Shown here one piece after another: positions 1 through 8,197 of a stretch of 64,000 nucleotides of DNA; position 1 is the stretch's first letter; each line of letters opens with the position of its first letter. Position numbers and translations under genes: made by a program. Source of the DNA: Collinsella aerofaciens (GTDB lineage Bacteria; Actinomycetota; Coriobacteriia; Coriobacteriales; Coriobacteriaceae); assembly GCA_008680965.1 (NCBI GenBank), contig NAKE01000001.1, positions 2,170,001 to 2,234,000 on the forward strand. The letters run 5' to 3'. A model generated the notes under the pieces. It had not been told where the DNA came from, made no database searches, and saw nothing but the letters and a program-made list of their open reading frames with translations.

Positions 1-905
1 TGGACCATCTCGAAGCCCTGCTCCTTCATGGCGATGGAGAAGCCTAGGTTGCACATAACGGTCGAGACGATCTCGGAGTTGGCGAGCTTGCCGCGAGCGG
101 CCAAGTCGGAGCCGCAGATGGCCAGGATGTAGTCGCCATCGATTTCGTTGCCCTCGCTGTCCACGAACAGCACGCGATCGGCGTCGCCATCGTGAGCCAG
201 ACCGATGTCGGCGTGGGTGCGCAGCACGAGCTCACGCAGGGGCTCAAGATGAGTGGAGCCGCACTCGACGTTAATGTCGGTGCCGCAGTAATCGGTGTTG
301 ATGGCATGGACCGTGGCGCCCAGGCGCTGCAGTGCGGCGGGCGTGGTCTGGCAAGAAGCACCGTGGCCGCAGTCGACGGCAACAACCAGGCCATCGAGTT
401 TAAGGCCGTCGAGCGTGCTGATGGCATGATCGACATATGCCTTGCGGGCGTCCTTCATCTTGATGATGTGACCCACACCGGCGCCGGTCGGCAGCGTGTC
501 GGCAGCCATGGCCTCCTCGGACATGACCCAGGCGCTGATCTCTTCCTCGACAGCATCGGGAAGCTTCATGCCCTTGCGGCTAAAGAACTTGATGCCGTTG
601 AACTCCGGCGGATTGTGCGAAGCAGAGATGACGATACCGCCGTCGAGCTCGTTTTGGACGGTGAGCAGCGCCACGGCCGGCGTAGGGATAACGCCGCAGC
701 AGTGCGGTCGGCCGCCCTCGGCCATAATGCCGGCGGTCAGAGCACTCTCGAGCATGGTGCCCGAAAGACGCGTGTCACGGCCGATGCAAATGTCCGGACC
801 AAGGAACTTGGTCGCCGCACGGCCAAGACGAAACGCGAGGTCGCACGAGAGGTCGGCGTTGGCGACGCCGCGGACGCCATCGGTACCGAAGATGTTCTGG
901 GGCAT
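1..905 (-). CDS. glmM: Phosphoglucosamine mutase GlmM (5' part, cut by window edge)
   Basis: Converts glucosamine-6-phosphate to glucosamine-1-phosphate on the way to UDP-GlcNAc for peptidoglycan. About 301 codons are visible, starting at ATG 905 with a good Shine-Dalgarno (AAGGAG) about 8 bases upstream. The N-terminus reads NIFGTDGVRGVAN, the signature of this family. The active-site serine loop ISASHNPPEFNGIKFF lies near residue 100, and a metal-binding DGDADR loop follows near residue 245. The C-terminal part lies outside the window. It follows rplM-rpsI in the same direction, an order common in Actinobacteria, but a terminator-like hairpin separates it from rpsI. Confidence 0.95.
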   Translation of the reverse strand, partial: MPQNIFGTDGVRGVANADLSCDLAFRLGRAATKFLGPDICIGRDTRLSGTMLESALTAGIMAEGGRPHCCGVIPTPAVALLTVQNELDGGIVISASHNPPEFNGIKFFSRKGMKLPDAVEEEISAWVMSEEAMAADTLPTGAGVGHIIKMKDARKAYVDHAISTLDGLKLDGLVVAVDCGHGASCQTTPAALQRLGATVHAINTDYCGTDINVECGSTHLEPLRELVLRTHADIGLAHDGDADRVLFVDSEGNEIDGDYILAICGSDLAARGKLANSEIVSTVMCNLGFSIAMKEQGFEMV

Positions 906-951
906 AGGATCGCTCCTTCCCAAGTGGGCAAAACGCAGTCGCCCACCCTAG

Positions 952-998
952 TCGAAAAAGAAAAGCGGGACCCGCCGAGCAATCGGCAGGCCCCGCTT
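952..998 (-). terminator. Rho-independent terminator after rpsI
   Basis: On the minus strand AAGCGGG (998-992) pairs with CCCGCTT (969-963), followed by a T-rich run (TTTTCTTTTTC). It would end the rplM-rpsI transcript just before glmM. Confidence 0.75.
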
Positions 999-1028
999 GT
1001 ACATTGTATCTCGTAAGGAGATAAAACC

Positions 1029-1424
<396 letters not shown>

Positions 1425-1426
1425 CT

Positions 1427-1870
1427 TTAAGCCTCCAGCTCAATCTTCGTGGGGTTCTGGGCAGCGTGCGGATGCTCGGCACCAGCGTAGACCTTAAGCT
1501 TGGTCATCTGGGCACGGCCGAGGGTGGTCTTGGGCAGCATGCCGCGAACGGCGCGCTCGATGACCTTCTCCGGGTGCTTCTCCATAGCCTGGCGGAAGCT
1601 CTCAGCCTTGAGGCCGCCGTTGTAGCCGCTGTGGCGATAATAGGTCTTCGTGTCGGCCTTGTTACCGGTAAGCTGGACCTTATCGGCGTTGATGACGACA
1701 ACGAAGTCGCCGCAGTCGCTGTTGGGCGTGAACTGGGGCTTGTTCTTACCGCGCAGGATCATTGCGATCTGGGTGGCAAGACGGCCCAGGACAGCACCAT
1801 CGGCGTCGACGAGAACCCAGTTGCGCTGGACCTCGCCCTGCTTGGCGTAGTGAGTCGATTTCGAAATCAC
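1427..1870 (-). CDS. rplM: 50S ribosomal protein L13
   Basis: Early-assembly large-subunit protein, 147 residues. The N-terminal W-x-L-V-D-A-D-G-A-V-LGRLA motif, the GDFVVVINADKV segment and the MLPKTTLGR segment are all present. First gene of the rplM-rpsI operon, with a clear promoter about 65 bases upstream of the ATG. Confidence 0.98.
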   Translation of the reverse strand: MISKSTHYAKQGEVQRNWVLVDADGAVLGRLATQIAMILRGKNKPQFTPNSDCGDFVVVINADKVQLTGNKADTKTYYRHSGYNGGLKAESFRQAMEKHPEKVIERAVRGMLPKTTLGRAQMTKLKVYAGAEHPHAAQNPTKIELEA

Positions 1871-1936
1871 TTAGACTCCTCCATGTACAGTACGTGTTGT
1901 TACAGAGATTCACGGGGCTCTGCAAGTAACCCGTCC

Positions 1937-1964
1937 ATATTACCCCGCTCGTCGCCCGAGTCAA
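1937..1964 (-). promoter_or_regulatory. Sigma-70-type promoter of rplM-rpsI
   Basis: On the minus strand TTGACT (1964-1959) and TAATAT (1942-1937) are separated by 16 bases, upstream of the rplM start at 1870. Confidence 0.7.
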
Positions 1965-2027
1965 CAGGTATTTTGGTTCTGACCAGACTTTCTGCACATG
2001 TCGTCCATGGGTCATGATGTCGCGACA

Positions 2028-2906
2028 CTAGCGCTCGACAAATGCCTCGATATCACTCAGTAGGCGCTTTGCCTCCTGGCGGCCCTGAATATACAGGTCG
2101 AGGAGCTTTGCTGGATCGTGCTCAACGTGGCCGACCTCGACTGGCTTTTGCGGAGCAACGACCAGCGCGCGGCCCTCGCGCTCATACTTCCACAGATGCA
2201 TGCGCTGGATGTTATAGCGCTCGTGGCGCGTCTCGATAGCCTCGAGCAGGTAGGGGTAGTCGGCATAGCGGGCGCGCGCGGCGGGCATAAACTCGTAGGG
2301 CTTTTTCTCGTACGAGCGGTCCTGCGTGACAATGACAACCGCGCGATCGAAGCCCGCCTCCTCCAGCACGTGCTCGATGGGAACCGAATCGGCTACGCCA
2401 CCGTCGACGTATTTGTGCCCGTCAATCTCGACCGGCGGCGTCACCAGCGGCAGCGACGTCGAGGCGCGCACGGCATCGAGGTCGAGCACGGCGCTTTTGA
2501 CCGGCAGGTACGCGGCGGTTCCAAAGAGCATGTCCGTCGCGACGGCGTACATCTCGATGGGGCTCGCATCAAACGTCTCGTTGTCAAAGGGATCCAGGCG
2601 GTCCTGGACATCATTGAAGATAAAGTCGTAGCCCACAATAGAACCCGTGGACGCAAACGATGCGGCACCCATGAAGCGGTTGTCGTTGCAGAAAGCCAGA
2701 TTGATGCGGTTGGCACGGCCGATCTGGTGCGACTTGTAGTTCACGCCGTTGAGGGCGCCGGCCGATACACCATAAACAGCCGGAATCTCGACGCCGGCCT
2801 CCATGAGAACGTCGAGCACGCCTGCGGTAAACTGTCCGCGAAAACTGCCGCCCTCCAAAACGAGCGCGACCTTTCCGGCGTTCTTTGCCTTATCTTCTGC
2901 AGTCAT
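2028..2906 (-). CDS. Patatin-like phospholipase family protein
   Basis: Predicted serine acyl hydrolase with a Ser-Asp dyad, 292 residues, no signal peptide. The glycine-rich oxyanion segment LVLEGGSFRGQFTAGVLDVL is near residue 16, the nucleophile elbow GVSAG near residue 46 and the catalytic Asp in DGGVADS near residue 165. It resembles bacterial single-domain patatins of the RssA/YjjU type. Physiological substrate unknown. It stands alone, convergent to nothing and upstream of the repeat-rich stretch before the prophage. Confidence 0.88.
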   Translation of the reverse strand: MTAEDKAKNAGKVALVLEGGSFRGQFTAGVLDVLMEAGVEIPAVYGVSAGALNGVNYKSHQIGRANRINLAFCNDNRFMGAASFASTGSIVGYDFIFNDVQDRLDPFDNETFDASPIEMYAVATDMLFGTAAYLPVKSAVLDLDAVRASTSLPLVTPPVEIDGHKYVDGGVADSVPIEHVLEEAGFDRAVVIVTQDRSYEKKPYEFMPAARARYADYPYLLEAIETRHERYNIQRMHLWKYEREGRALVVAPQKPVEVGHVEHDPAKLLDLYIQGRQEAKRLLSDIEAFVER

Positions 2907-3094
2907 GTTGACCTCCTACTGTTTCGTTTTGGCCTTCTTCTACCCAGTTTTGGGATAGAGAGCGCATTGGTTTTTGAGTTGCGGAGGACGGGGCGGTCGG
3001 CGGGAAAGCGCGTCCCGGTCTCAGAGCAAATTCCGGGTCGCAGTTTCCGCTGAGCTCACCATTCGGAAAGCGTGTCCCGGCCTGCGTTGCCAAG

Positions 3095-3353
3095 GCGTTT
3101 TCTTTACGACCGCGCCCTGCGCAGAGTTCGATTCTCCGCGGTGCGGGGGATCCGTTGATGCGGGGTTTGGCCAGCTGAAATTCAATAAACATCGCATCCG
3201 TTTTGAGTCGGAAGTTTGCGCGGAGAATCCGCGTATTTGCTTCGCAAATACGCACCGGCTTCGGCCGCCTGCCGGCGTCCTCGCCCGCGGGCTAAAAACG
3301 CTTACGCGTTTTCTTTACGCCCGCGCCCTGCATAGAGTTCGATTCTCCGCGGT
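3095..3353 (+). repeat. Two 48-bp direct repeats in the former ssrA downstream region
   Basis: Positions 3095-3142 and 3306-3353 match at 45 of 48 bases. Both end in GAGTTCGATTCTCCGCG, which equals the T-arm of the tmRNA at 39513-39533 but in the opposite orientation. Between them, 3231-3253 is a perfect 10-bp-stem hairpin (GCGTATTTGC-ttc-GCAAATACGC). I see no gene in 2907-3355. The origin of the repeats is unknown; a relic of an older element in the same site is one possibility. Confidence 0.6.
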
Positions 3354-3355
3354 AT

Positions 3356-4870
3356 CTATAAGTAATAAAAAAGCAGGTAGGTGCGTTTACCTACCTGCCT
3401 GTAGCTATTGGTGGAGCTGGCGTTCATTCGGTCGAACACCTCGCCACCTGGACCTATAGCGCCAGGCAGCGACGGATTATCGCCCAAGCCAGCAGAATCG
3501 TCAAACGTGAACGCCACGCGCAGGCCGTCGTCATCGTCGGGGCCGCCCAGCACCACGCGCGCCACGAACGTGCGCAGGAGCTGCGCGTCGTCCACCTCGG
3601 CGGCGGCCATGCCCTCAAGCCAGAACAGCGCGCGGTCGTAGTCAAGGCGGGCGGCCTCAAGGGCCTCGGCCGTGCGCAGCTCGTCCTTGAGGAGCGCCTG
3701 CCGCTGCTTCAGCGCGTCTATGCGCTCCTTGCCGCCCGGCGGCGCGATGCCCGACTCGATGGCCGTCCATATGTTGGAGAACGCCGTCTCGATCTTGGCC
3801 AGCTCGCCCTTTATGGTCTCGCTCAAGGGCTTCTCGTCGGCGCGCTCCTCCTCGGCGTCGGCCAGCATGCGAGCGATGCGCTCGCGGCTGTCGGCGCTGC
3901 CCAGGGCCTCGCGCACGGCGTCGGCCACGCGCTTCTCCACGACATCGCGGCGCACGGTGCGCCCGCAGCTGCGGCAGCGGTAGTAGTGATAGGGCCTGCC
4001 CGACTTGCCCGTTCCGCTGGTGCCGGTCATCAGCCCGCCGTCTCGCCCGTCGTAGAGCTTGCCCGTGAGCGGGAAGTCCCACGCTTCGGTCTTGGCGCGG
4101 GGCCTGTGCGAGTCTTCAAGCATCCGTATCACCCTCTCCTCGTCATCCATGGGAACGATGGCGGGCATGCCGCCGGGCACGACCACGCCCGCGTAGCGGT
4201 ACTCCCCGCCGTTCTCCCGCCGCATCAGTATGCGGCGCACCGTCTGGAAGCGCCACTTGCCGCCGCGCTTGGTGCGGTACGGCTCCCAGGCGCGCACCAC
4301 GTCGGCCACCGACTTGCCCGACAAGACCATGCGCACGCCCAGGCGGATGGCGGCGGCCTCCTCCTCGTTGACCACGTAGCGCCTGTCCACTATGTCCCAG
4401 CCGTAGCGCACGCAGCCGTTGGCCATGCACCGCTCGGCGTTCTTCTGTATGCCGTCGCGTATGCGCTCGCCGTCGAGCGCGCTCTCGTACTCCGCCAGCA
4501 CCTCCAGCATGCCCAGCTGCAGCACGCCCGCCGAGCCGTCCGAAATGTCCTCGCCCGCGTACAGTATCTCGACGCGGCAGCGGCGCAGCATGATGCGCGC
4601 CATGGCCATCTCGTCGCGGTTGCGCATGATTCGGGTAACTTTATATATGACCACGAAATCGAACAGCCCTCGCTTGGCGTCGGCCATCATGCGCTGGAAC
4701 TCGGCGCGGTCGGTGTTGGTGCCCGTCTGCGCGAAGTCGCAGTACGTGGCCACCACGCGCAGGTCGTTCTCGGCGCAGTAGGCGCGGGACTTCTCCACCT
4801 GTATCTCTATGGACTCGCCGCGCTGGTTGTGGCTCGAGAAGCGGGCGTATATCGCCGCACGTCCGCCCAT
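3356..4870 (-). CDS. Large serine recombinase (phage integrase)
   Basis: Catalyses site-specific integration, probably into ssrA. It has 504 residues. The resolvase domain starts at once, with YARFSS (active serine at residue 12 or 13) and the downstream RIMRNRDEMAMA helix. A recombinase domain follows at about 160-270, then a zinc-ribbon-like CRSCGR at about 300 and a coiled coil at about 340-400. Only one Cys pair of the usual two is obvious in the ribbon. The gene points leftward to attL, and its last 16 codons lie beyond the core in host DNA. In circular phage DNA the frame would instead run into 39437-39504 and end with 21 other residues. ATG 4870 is preceded by a plausible ribosome site. 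Confidence 0.93.
   Translation of the reverse strand: MGGRAAIYARFSSHNQRGESIEIQVEKSRAYCAENDLRVVATYCDFAQTGTNTDRAEFQRMMADAKRGLFDFVVIYKVTRIMRNRDEMAMARIMLRRCRVEILYAGEDISDGSAGVLQLGMLEVLAEYESALDGERIRDGIQKNAERCMANGCVRYGWDIVDRRYVVNEEEAAAIRLGVRMVLSGKSVADVVRAWEPYRTKRGGKWRFQTVRRILMRRENGGEYRYAGVVVPGGMPAIVPMDDEERVIRMLEDSHRPRAKTEAWDFPLTGKLYDGRDGGLMTGTSGTGKSGRPYHYYRCRSCGRTVRRDVVEKRVADAVREALGSADSRERIARMLADAEEERADEKPLSETIKGELAKIETAFSNIWTAIESGIAPPGGKERIDALKQRQALLKDELRTAEALEAARLDYDRALFWLEGMAAAEVDDAQLLRTFVARVVLGGPDDDDGLRVAFTFDDSAGLGDNPSLPGAIGPGGEVFDRMNASSTNSYRQVGKRTYLLFYYL
3361..3398 (-). terminator. Original ssrA terminator, now cut off from ssrA by the prophage
   Basis: Minus strand: 10-bp stem GCAGGTAGGT/ACCTACCTGC around a 6-base loop, followed by TTTTTTATTACT. 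It follows the attL core at the distance expected for the terminator of ssrA before integration. It now lies inside the last codons of the integrase reading frame. Confidence 0.7.
3408..3416. other. attL core
   Basis: TTGGTGGAG in direct orientation with the copy at 39504-39512. The minus strand reads CTCCACCAA, which includes the terminal CCA of the tmRNA. To the left lies the host terminator of ssrA, to the right the integrase. Confidence 0.8.
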
Positions 4871-4872
4871 GG

Positions 4873-5562
4873 CTACCTGCCTAATGTGTAAAGAGTTGGC
4901 GGAGTATCGCCTGTCGGACTCGTTTCGCTGATTCGGGAGACGACAAGTTCTCCGTTAACGATTCTGGAGGTCACTATCCAATAGTGGCCGAACGCGGCAC
5001 CACTCTCGAAAAGCGCGTACTCGCTTTCAATCCTTCCCGGATTCCCGTTCGGCATCAAGCTAGCGGTCATCCTGATATGAGCTCTCGGCGCCCTGGGTTT
5101 GCGCATCATCCCGGAATCGTATTCAAACCGGAACGGAAACTTCGACACCCGACCGGTTTTTTCCGTAAACGGGATGCACCGAATAGCGCAAAGCGGAAAA
5201 CGCAACAAGCATTTATAGGAATCCGATAAATCAGGCATAGGGACGGAAAACTCGGGAAAAGCAGCAAGGGAATGAGCATCAGCAAGCAAACTGTTGGCCT
5301 GACGAACAAGAGCCTCAACTCTCGAAATGTCCTGCGGAGCAATGCTGAACATATCGCGCATGCGCTCGGTTAAAGTCGTCCTGATTGCTGGTCTTCCTTG
5401 GAACTCATAGGGGAAGTCGGGGAACTGGTCAGCCCATTCCGGCTGAAACTCGTCAAATAGTTCGTCGTAGTTCGACTTCGGGAGTTCCAAACATTCGGGA
5501 ACATAGGAAACCGGCTCGGCCGCCCTCCTCCCCTTTTGCTTCATAAAATCAAACAAGCCCAT
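4873..5562 (-). CDS. Unknown protein in the lysogeny module (possible cargo gene)
   Basis: Not recognised. ATG 5562 is preferred over an upstream in-frame codon at 5595 because GGAG lies just before it and the upstream stretch overlaps the repressor; this gives 229 residues. The N-terminus is basic and short (MGLFDFMKQKGRR), the rest soluble and mixed alpha/beta in appearance, without transmembrane segments or known motifs. Base composition is clearly less GC-rich than its neighbours. It lies between repressor and integrase, both leftward, so it is expected to be expressed in the lysogen. Genes in this place often alter the host or exclude other phages; that is inference. Confidence 0.75.
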   Translation of the reverse strand: MGLFDFMKQKGRRAAEPVSYVPECLELPKSNYDELFDEFQPEWADQFPDFPYEFQGRPAIRTTLTERMRDMFSIAPQDISRVEALVRQANSLLADAHSLAAFPEFSVPMPDLSDSYKCLLRFPLCAIRCIPFTEKTGRVSKFPFRFEYDSGMMRKPRAPRAHIRMTASLMPNGNPGRIESEYALFESGAAFGHYWIVTSRIVNGELVVSRISETSPTGDTPPTLYTLGR

Positions 5563-5564
5563 GG

Positions 5565-6245
5565 CTACTCCATCTCGTTGGCTGCCTGGAACCACACCAC
5601 CGTGCCGATCACGCGCACGGGTCCGTCGTCCATGCCGAAAATCATGTCCTCGTAGTCCTCGAAGCTATCCGCCGACAGCATCAGCTTGGTGCTGCCCTTG
5701 TACCAGCGGCGCATGACCGCGCGGTAGTCCTCGGTCTCCACCACGGCGATGGAGCCGTTGGCGGGCTGGCGGTCGGGGTCGACCAGCACGTGGCTGCCCT
5801 CGGGTATGACGCGGTTCATGCAGTCGCCCTCGACCTCCAGGGCGAACGCGCGCGGGTGCCCGGCGCACACGGAGGCGGGAACCTCAACGCGGTGCGCCAC
5901 CTCCTCCTCGTCGGTGAGCGCGCCCGCGTGCACGCGGCCTAGCGTGAGCAGCGGCACGGTGGCGCTGCTGGGCACCACCGGCATGGCACCGGCGGGCATA
6001 TAGGGGCTGCCCTTGGGCTTTTTGGTCACGGGGTCAATCTGATCCATTCCGCCGTCTTCTATAAGGTGTGACTTACTAATCTGATAGCAGGCCGCCATGC
6101 GCTCAATAGCTCCCATACGGGGTTCGGAGCGGCCATTTTCCCACTGCGAAACGGCGTTACCTGTCACACCTGCAATCTCACCCAGTTCGTCCTGGGTAAC
6201 GTCGAAAATCTGCCGTAACTTCTTTATGTTGTCGGATATCGGCAT
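5565..6245 (-). CDS. CI-like repressor, HTH plus S24/LexA-type domain with altered catalytic residues
   Basis: Maintains lysogeny by repressing the rightward early promoter; 226 residues. An XRE-type helix-turn-helix occupies about residues 5-60 (LGEIAGVTGNAVSQWENGR). A LexA-fold domain covers about 95-220. The Ser of the usual GDSM motif is Cys (GDCM, Cys142), and the place of the catalytic Lys reads RAVMRR (Met178). An Ala-Gly pair that could be the cleavage site is still there (HAGAL, about 107-108). Self-cleavage after DNA damage is therefore doubtful. Transcribed divergently from the Cro-like gene. Confidence 0.9.
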   Translation of the reverse strand: MPISDNIKKLRQIFDVTQDELGEIAGVTGNAVSQWENGRSEPRMGAIERMAACYQISKSHLIEDGGMDQIDPVTKKPKGSPYMPAGAMPVVPSSATVPLLTLGRVHAGALTDEEEVAHRVEVPASVCAGHPRAFALEVEGDCMNRVIPEGSHVLVDPDRQPANGSIAVVETEDYRAVMRRWYKGSTKLMLSADSFEDYEDMIFGMDDGPVRVIGTVVWFQAANEME

Positions 6246-6277
6246 CTTAACTCCTTCCAGGACTTAAATTTATTTTC

Positions 6278-6325
6278 AATTTTACCAAAATTAATCTTGA
6301 CCGTGTTCTGAAGATTAATTACAGT
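6278..6325 (+). promoter_or_regulatory. Divergent operator region with rightward early promoter
   Basis: Rightward promoter: TTGACC at 6297-6302 and TACAGT at 6320-6325, spacer 17. A perfect 10-bp inverted repeat, AATTAATCTT (6289-6298) and AAGATTAATT (6311-6320), covers both boxes, and a second palindrome AATTTT-ACC-AAAATT lies at 6278-6292 on the repressor side. These are good candidates for repressor and Cro operators. The leftward promoter must lie in the AT-rich part around 6246-6290 but has no clear match. Confidence 0.65.
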
Positions 6326-6346
6326 TATGGACAGAAAGGAGGGAGT

Positions 6347-6544
6347 ATGAAGTCACTCAAGCAGGCGCGCATGAGCAAGGGCGTAACCAAGAAGGCAATG
6401 GCTGAACATCTGGGCATTTCAGGACCTACATACGATGTTTATGAAGACCACCCCGACCGTATGCGCATCGAGACGGCTAAAAAGGCCGCCGACTTCTTGG
6501 GCTACAAACCCGAAGAAATTTTTTTCGCTTCAAACTGTAATTAG
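6347..6544 (+). CDS. Cro-like XRE family regulator
   Basis: 65 residues, almost entirely one helix-turn-helix domain (KKAMAEHLGISGPTYDVYED). It is the first gene of the rightward operon, directly behind the promoter and operators, with a strong ribosome site (AAGGAGGG). By position it is the Cro counterpart of the CI-like repressor. The C-terminus (GYKPEEIFF) is typical of short XRE proteins. Confidence 0.85.
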   Translation: MKSLKQARMSKGVTKKAMAEHLGISGPTYDVYEDHPDRMRIETAKKAADFLGYKPEEIFFASNCN

Positions 6545-6572
6545 ATTTACCTATTAGAAAAGGAGACACACC

Positions 6573-6911
6573 ATGACCACCAAGAGCCACCAGCCCGAGT
6601 TCGTCGCCGAGATCATCGGCAAAACGCTCGACCACCTCATCGACGACCGCAAGCGCGTGGCCGTCAACTTCGAGCTGGCCGAGAACGGCTGCATGGAGGA
6701 GACGCACGTCAGCCTCAAGCGCCGCATCGCGGCCATGTGGGGCTTCCAGACGAGCGGCATCGAGCTTCTGGAGGCGAGCACGACCTGGTTCGAGCTCGGC
6801 GGCATGCAGTTCAACGTCTACAGCTCCGTGCAGTTCAGCGTGAACGGCAAGGGCTGGAGCACCGACTTCAAGACCATCGCGCGCGACACCGCGTACGACG
6901 AGAAGGAGTAG
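6573..6911 (+). CDS. Hypothetical early phage protein
   Basis: 112 residues, soluble, no motif recognised. ATG is preceded by AAAAGGAGA at 7-10 bases. It lies third in line after the early promoter and is followed 3 bases later by the next gene, so the cluster is one transcript. Confidence 0.75.
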   Translation: MTTKSHQPEFVAEIIGKTLDHLIDDRKRVAVNFELAENGCMEETHVSLKRRIAAMWGFQTSGIELLEASTTWFELGGMQFNVYSSVQFSVNGKGWSTDFKTIARDTAYDEKE

Positions 6912-6914
6912 GCC

Positions 6915-7160
6915 ATGCTGAACGAGGTGACCGTACGGGGGGGGTTCACCGCCCTCAACGTGAAGAGCGGCAAGTGCGTGCTGCAGTTTGAGCTGGACCC
7001 GAAGTTCCGTGACTTCATCCCCAAGCTGGTGGAGTTCACGGGGCAGATGCTCAACATCCACGTGTACGACGACCAGGAGGTGATGTTCGTGGATAGGGAC
7101 ACCGGTGAGGTCGCCTACGAGGACGCCCCGCTGCTTCTGCCGGGCGTCGCGGGCGAATGA
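6915..7160 (+). CDS. Hypothetical early phage protein with G8 run near its start
   Basis: 81 residues, no recognised domain. A run of eight G at 6937-6944 lies within the first ten codons (TVRGGF). The following gene starts inside its stop codon (ATGA). Reading frame and ribosome site (AAGGAG) support it. Confidence 0.7.
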   Translation: MLNEVTVRGGFTALNVKSGKCVLQFELDPKFRDFIPKLVEFTGQMLNIHVYDDQEVMFVDRDTGEVAYEDAPLLLPGVAGE

Positions 7161-7342
7161 CCCCGATACAGCGCGCCATGTGCGACGAGTGCGCCGCCAT
7201 GATGCGCGAGTTCTACAAGGACCCAGAGAACGAGAGGAAGTTCCAGGAATGGAAAAGATCAAGGGAAAGAGGGTGCGCGTCGCAGCCGGCAAGCGAAAGA
7301 CGCGCACCGCAACGGTTCACTTCCGAACCGAGACCAGTGTAA
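7157..7342 (+). CDS. Small hypothetical protein with CDEC motif
   Basis: 61 residues, starting in the ATGA overlap with the previous gene. It contains MCDECAAMMREFYKDP near the N-terminus, which could be a half zinc site. Its 3' half overlaps the gene starting at 7249 by about 90 bases, which is unusual. One of the two may be untranslated; this one has the better coupled start. Confidence 0.45.
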   Translation: MTPIQRAMCDECAAMMREFYKDPENERKFQEWKRSRERGCASQPASERRAPQRFTSEPRPV

Positions 7343-7449
7343 CACCCGAGCAGCGCCGCGAGAGGCTGCAGGCCGTTTTCGCCGCCCTGTTCGTCTGCGC
7401 GTGCATCGCCGCCACATGGGCGCTGGAGGCAACAGTATGGCCGAGGTAG
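7249..7449 (+). CDS. Small single-pass membrane protein
   Basis: 66 residues from ATG 7249, with GAGGAAG about 10 bases upstream. A basic N-terminal half (KIKGKRVRVAAGKRKTR) is followed by one hydrophobic segment (VFAALFVCACIAATWAL). Function unknown. Overlaps its neighbours on both sides (93 bases and 13 bases). Confidence 0.5.
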   Translation: MEKIKGKRVRVAAGKRKTRTATVHFRTETSVTPEQRRERLQAVFAALFVCACIAATWALEATVWPR

Positions 7450-7835
7450 ACGCCAAGGCCCAGGCCCTCGTGGCCAAGGCGTGCGGCTGGGTTGCCTCGA
7501 ACCCCGATACATGGGCGAAGCTGCGCCGCATCTGCTACCGCCTGATGCTGGAGGGCCACGTCATCCAGCGCGACAACGTGTACACCCTGGCGTGCCAGAA
7601 CGGCATGACCGTGAGCGAGGCCAGCGAGTTCAAGCGCGACCACAACCTGTGGAGCGTGCTGTCCCGCTACATGGTGCTGCAGCGCCCCTCCATGCTGGCC
7701 GCCGTGAGCTTCCGCCGCACGCCGGTGGACTCCGTGGACCTGGTGGGCACGTGGGAGGCCATCGTGGGCCCAGCCGTTTTCGCCGCCTCCACGCTAACCG
7801 AGGCGCAGGGCATCTACGACAGGGGCGCGCAATGA
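7437..7835 (+). CDS. Hypothetical early phage protein
   Basis: 132 residues from ATG 7437, chosen over a GTG at 7401 because GGAGGC precedes it closely. The protein is helical and soluble and has no known motif. Its stop codon overlaps the start of the RusA gene (ATGA), so translation is probably coupled. Confidence 0.7.
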   Translation: MAEVDAKAQALVAKACGWVASNPDTWAKLRRICYRLMLEGHVIQRDNVYTLACQNGMTVSEASEFKRDHNLWSVLSRYMVLQRPSMLAAVSFRRTPVDSVDLVGTWEAIVGPAVFAASTLTEAQGIYDRGAQ

Positions 7836-8197
7836 GGTGCACCGTCACGGTCGAGGGCCGAATGCCGAGCCTGAACGACTACATCAGCGCCGAGCGCGCC
7901 AACCGCTACAAGGCGGCGGCCATGAAGAAGCGCGAGACGGCGCGCGTGAGGGCGGCGGCCATGCAGCAGCGCGCGCCGCGCTTCGAGCGCCGGGTGACCG
8001 TGCGCACCACGTTCTACGAGCCCGACATGCGCCGCGACGCCGACAACGTGGGCTTCGCGCGCAAGTTCGTGCTCGACGGCCTGGTGGCGGCGGGCGTAAT
8101 CAAGGACGACTCCCGCAAGTACGTGGAGCAGTGCCCCGACAGGGTGCTCACCGACAGGGCGCGCCCCCGCGTGGTCGTGGAGGTGAGCGACGAGTGA
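7832..8197 (+). CDS. rusA: RusA-like Holliday junction resolvase
   Basis: 121 residues, the usual size of this family. RusA cleaves four-way DNA junctions produced by phage recombination and replication. The conserved acidic core is present as DMRRDADNVGF followed by LDGLVAAGVIKDD, in which Asp residues bind the metal ions. It starts inside the stop codon of the previous gene and ends inside the GTG of the next. It works naturally with the ERF annealase and SSB encoded downstream. Confidence 0.88.
   Translation: MRCTVTVEGRMPSLNDYISAERANRYKAAAMKKRETARVRAAAMQQRAPRFERRVTVRTTFYEPDMRRDADNVGFARKFVLDGLVAAGVIKDDSRKYVEQCPDRVLTDRARPRVVVEVSDE

Noticed and set aside
3121..3142. tRNA or second tmRNA gene fragment on the plus strand
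   Set aside because: Only the T-arm-like 17 bases are present; no acceptor stem, anticodon arm or CCA can be formed.
6937..6944. G8 run in an early phage gene as a phase switch
   Set aside because: The gene is intact and no alternative frame of interest follows; runs of this length are expected by chance in such GC-rich DNA.
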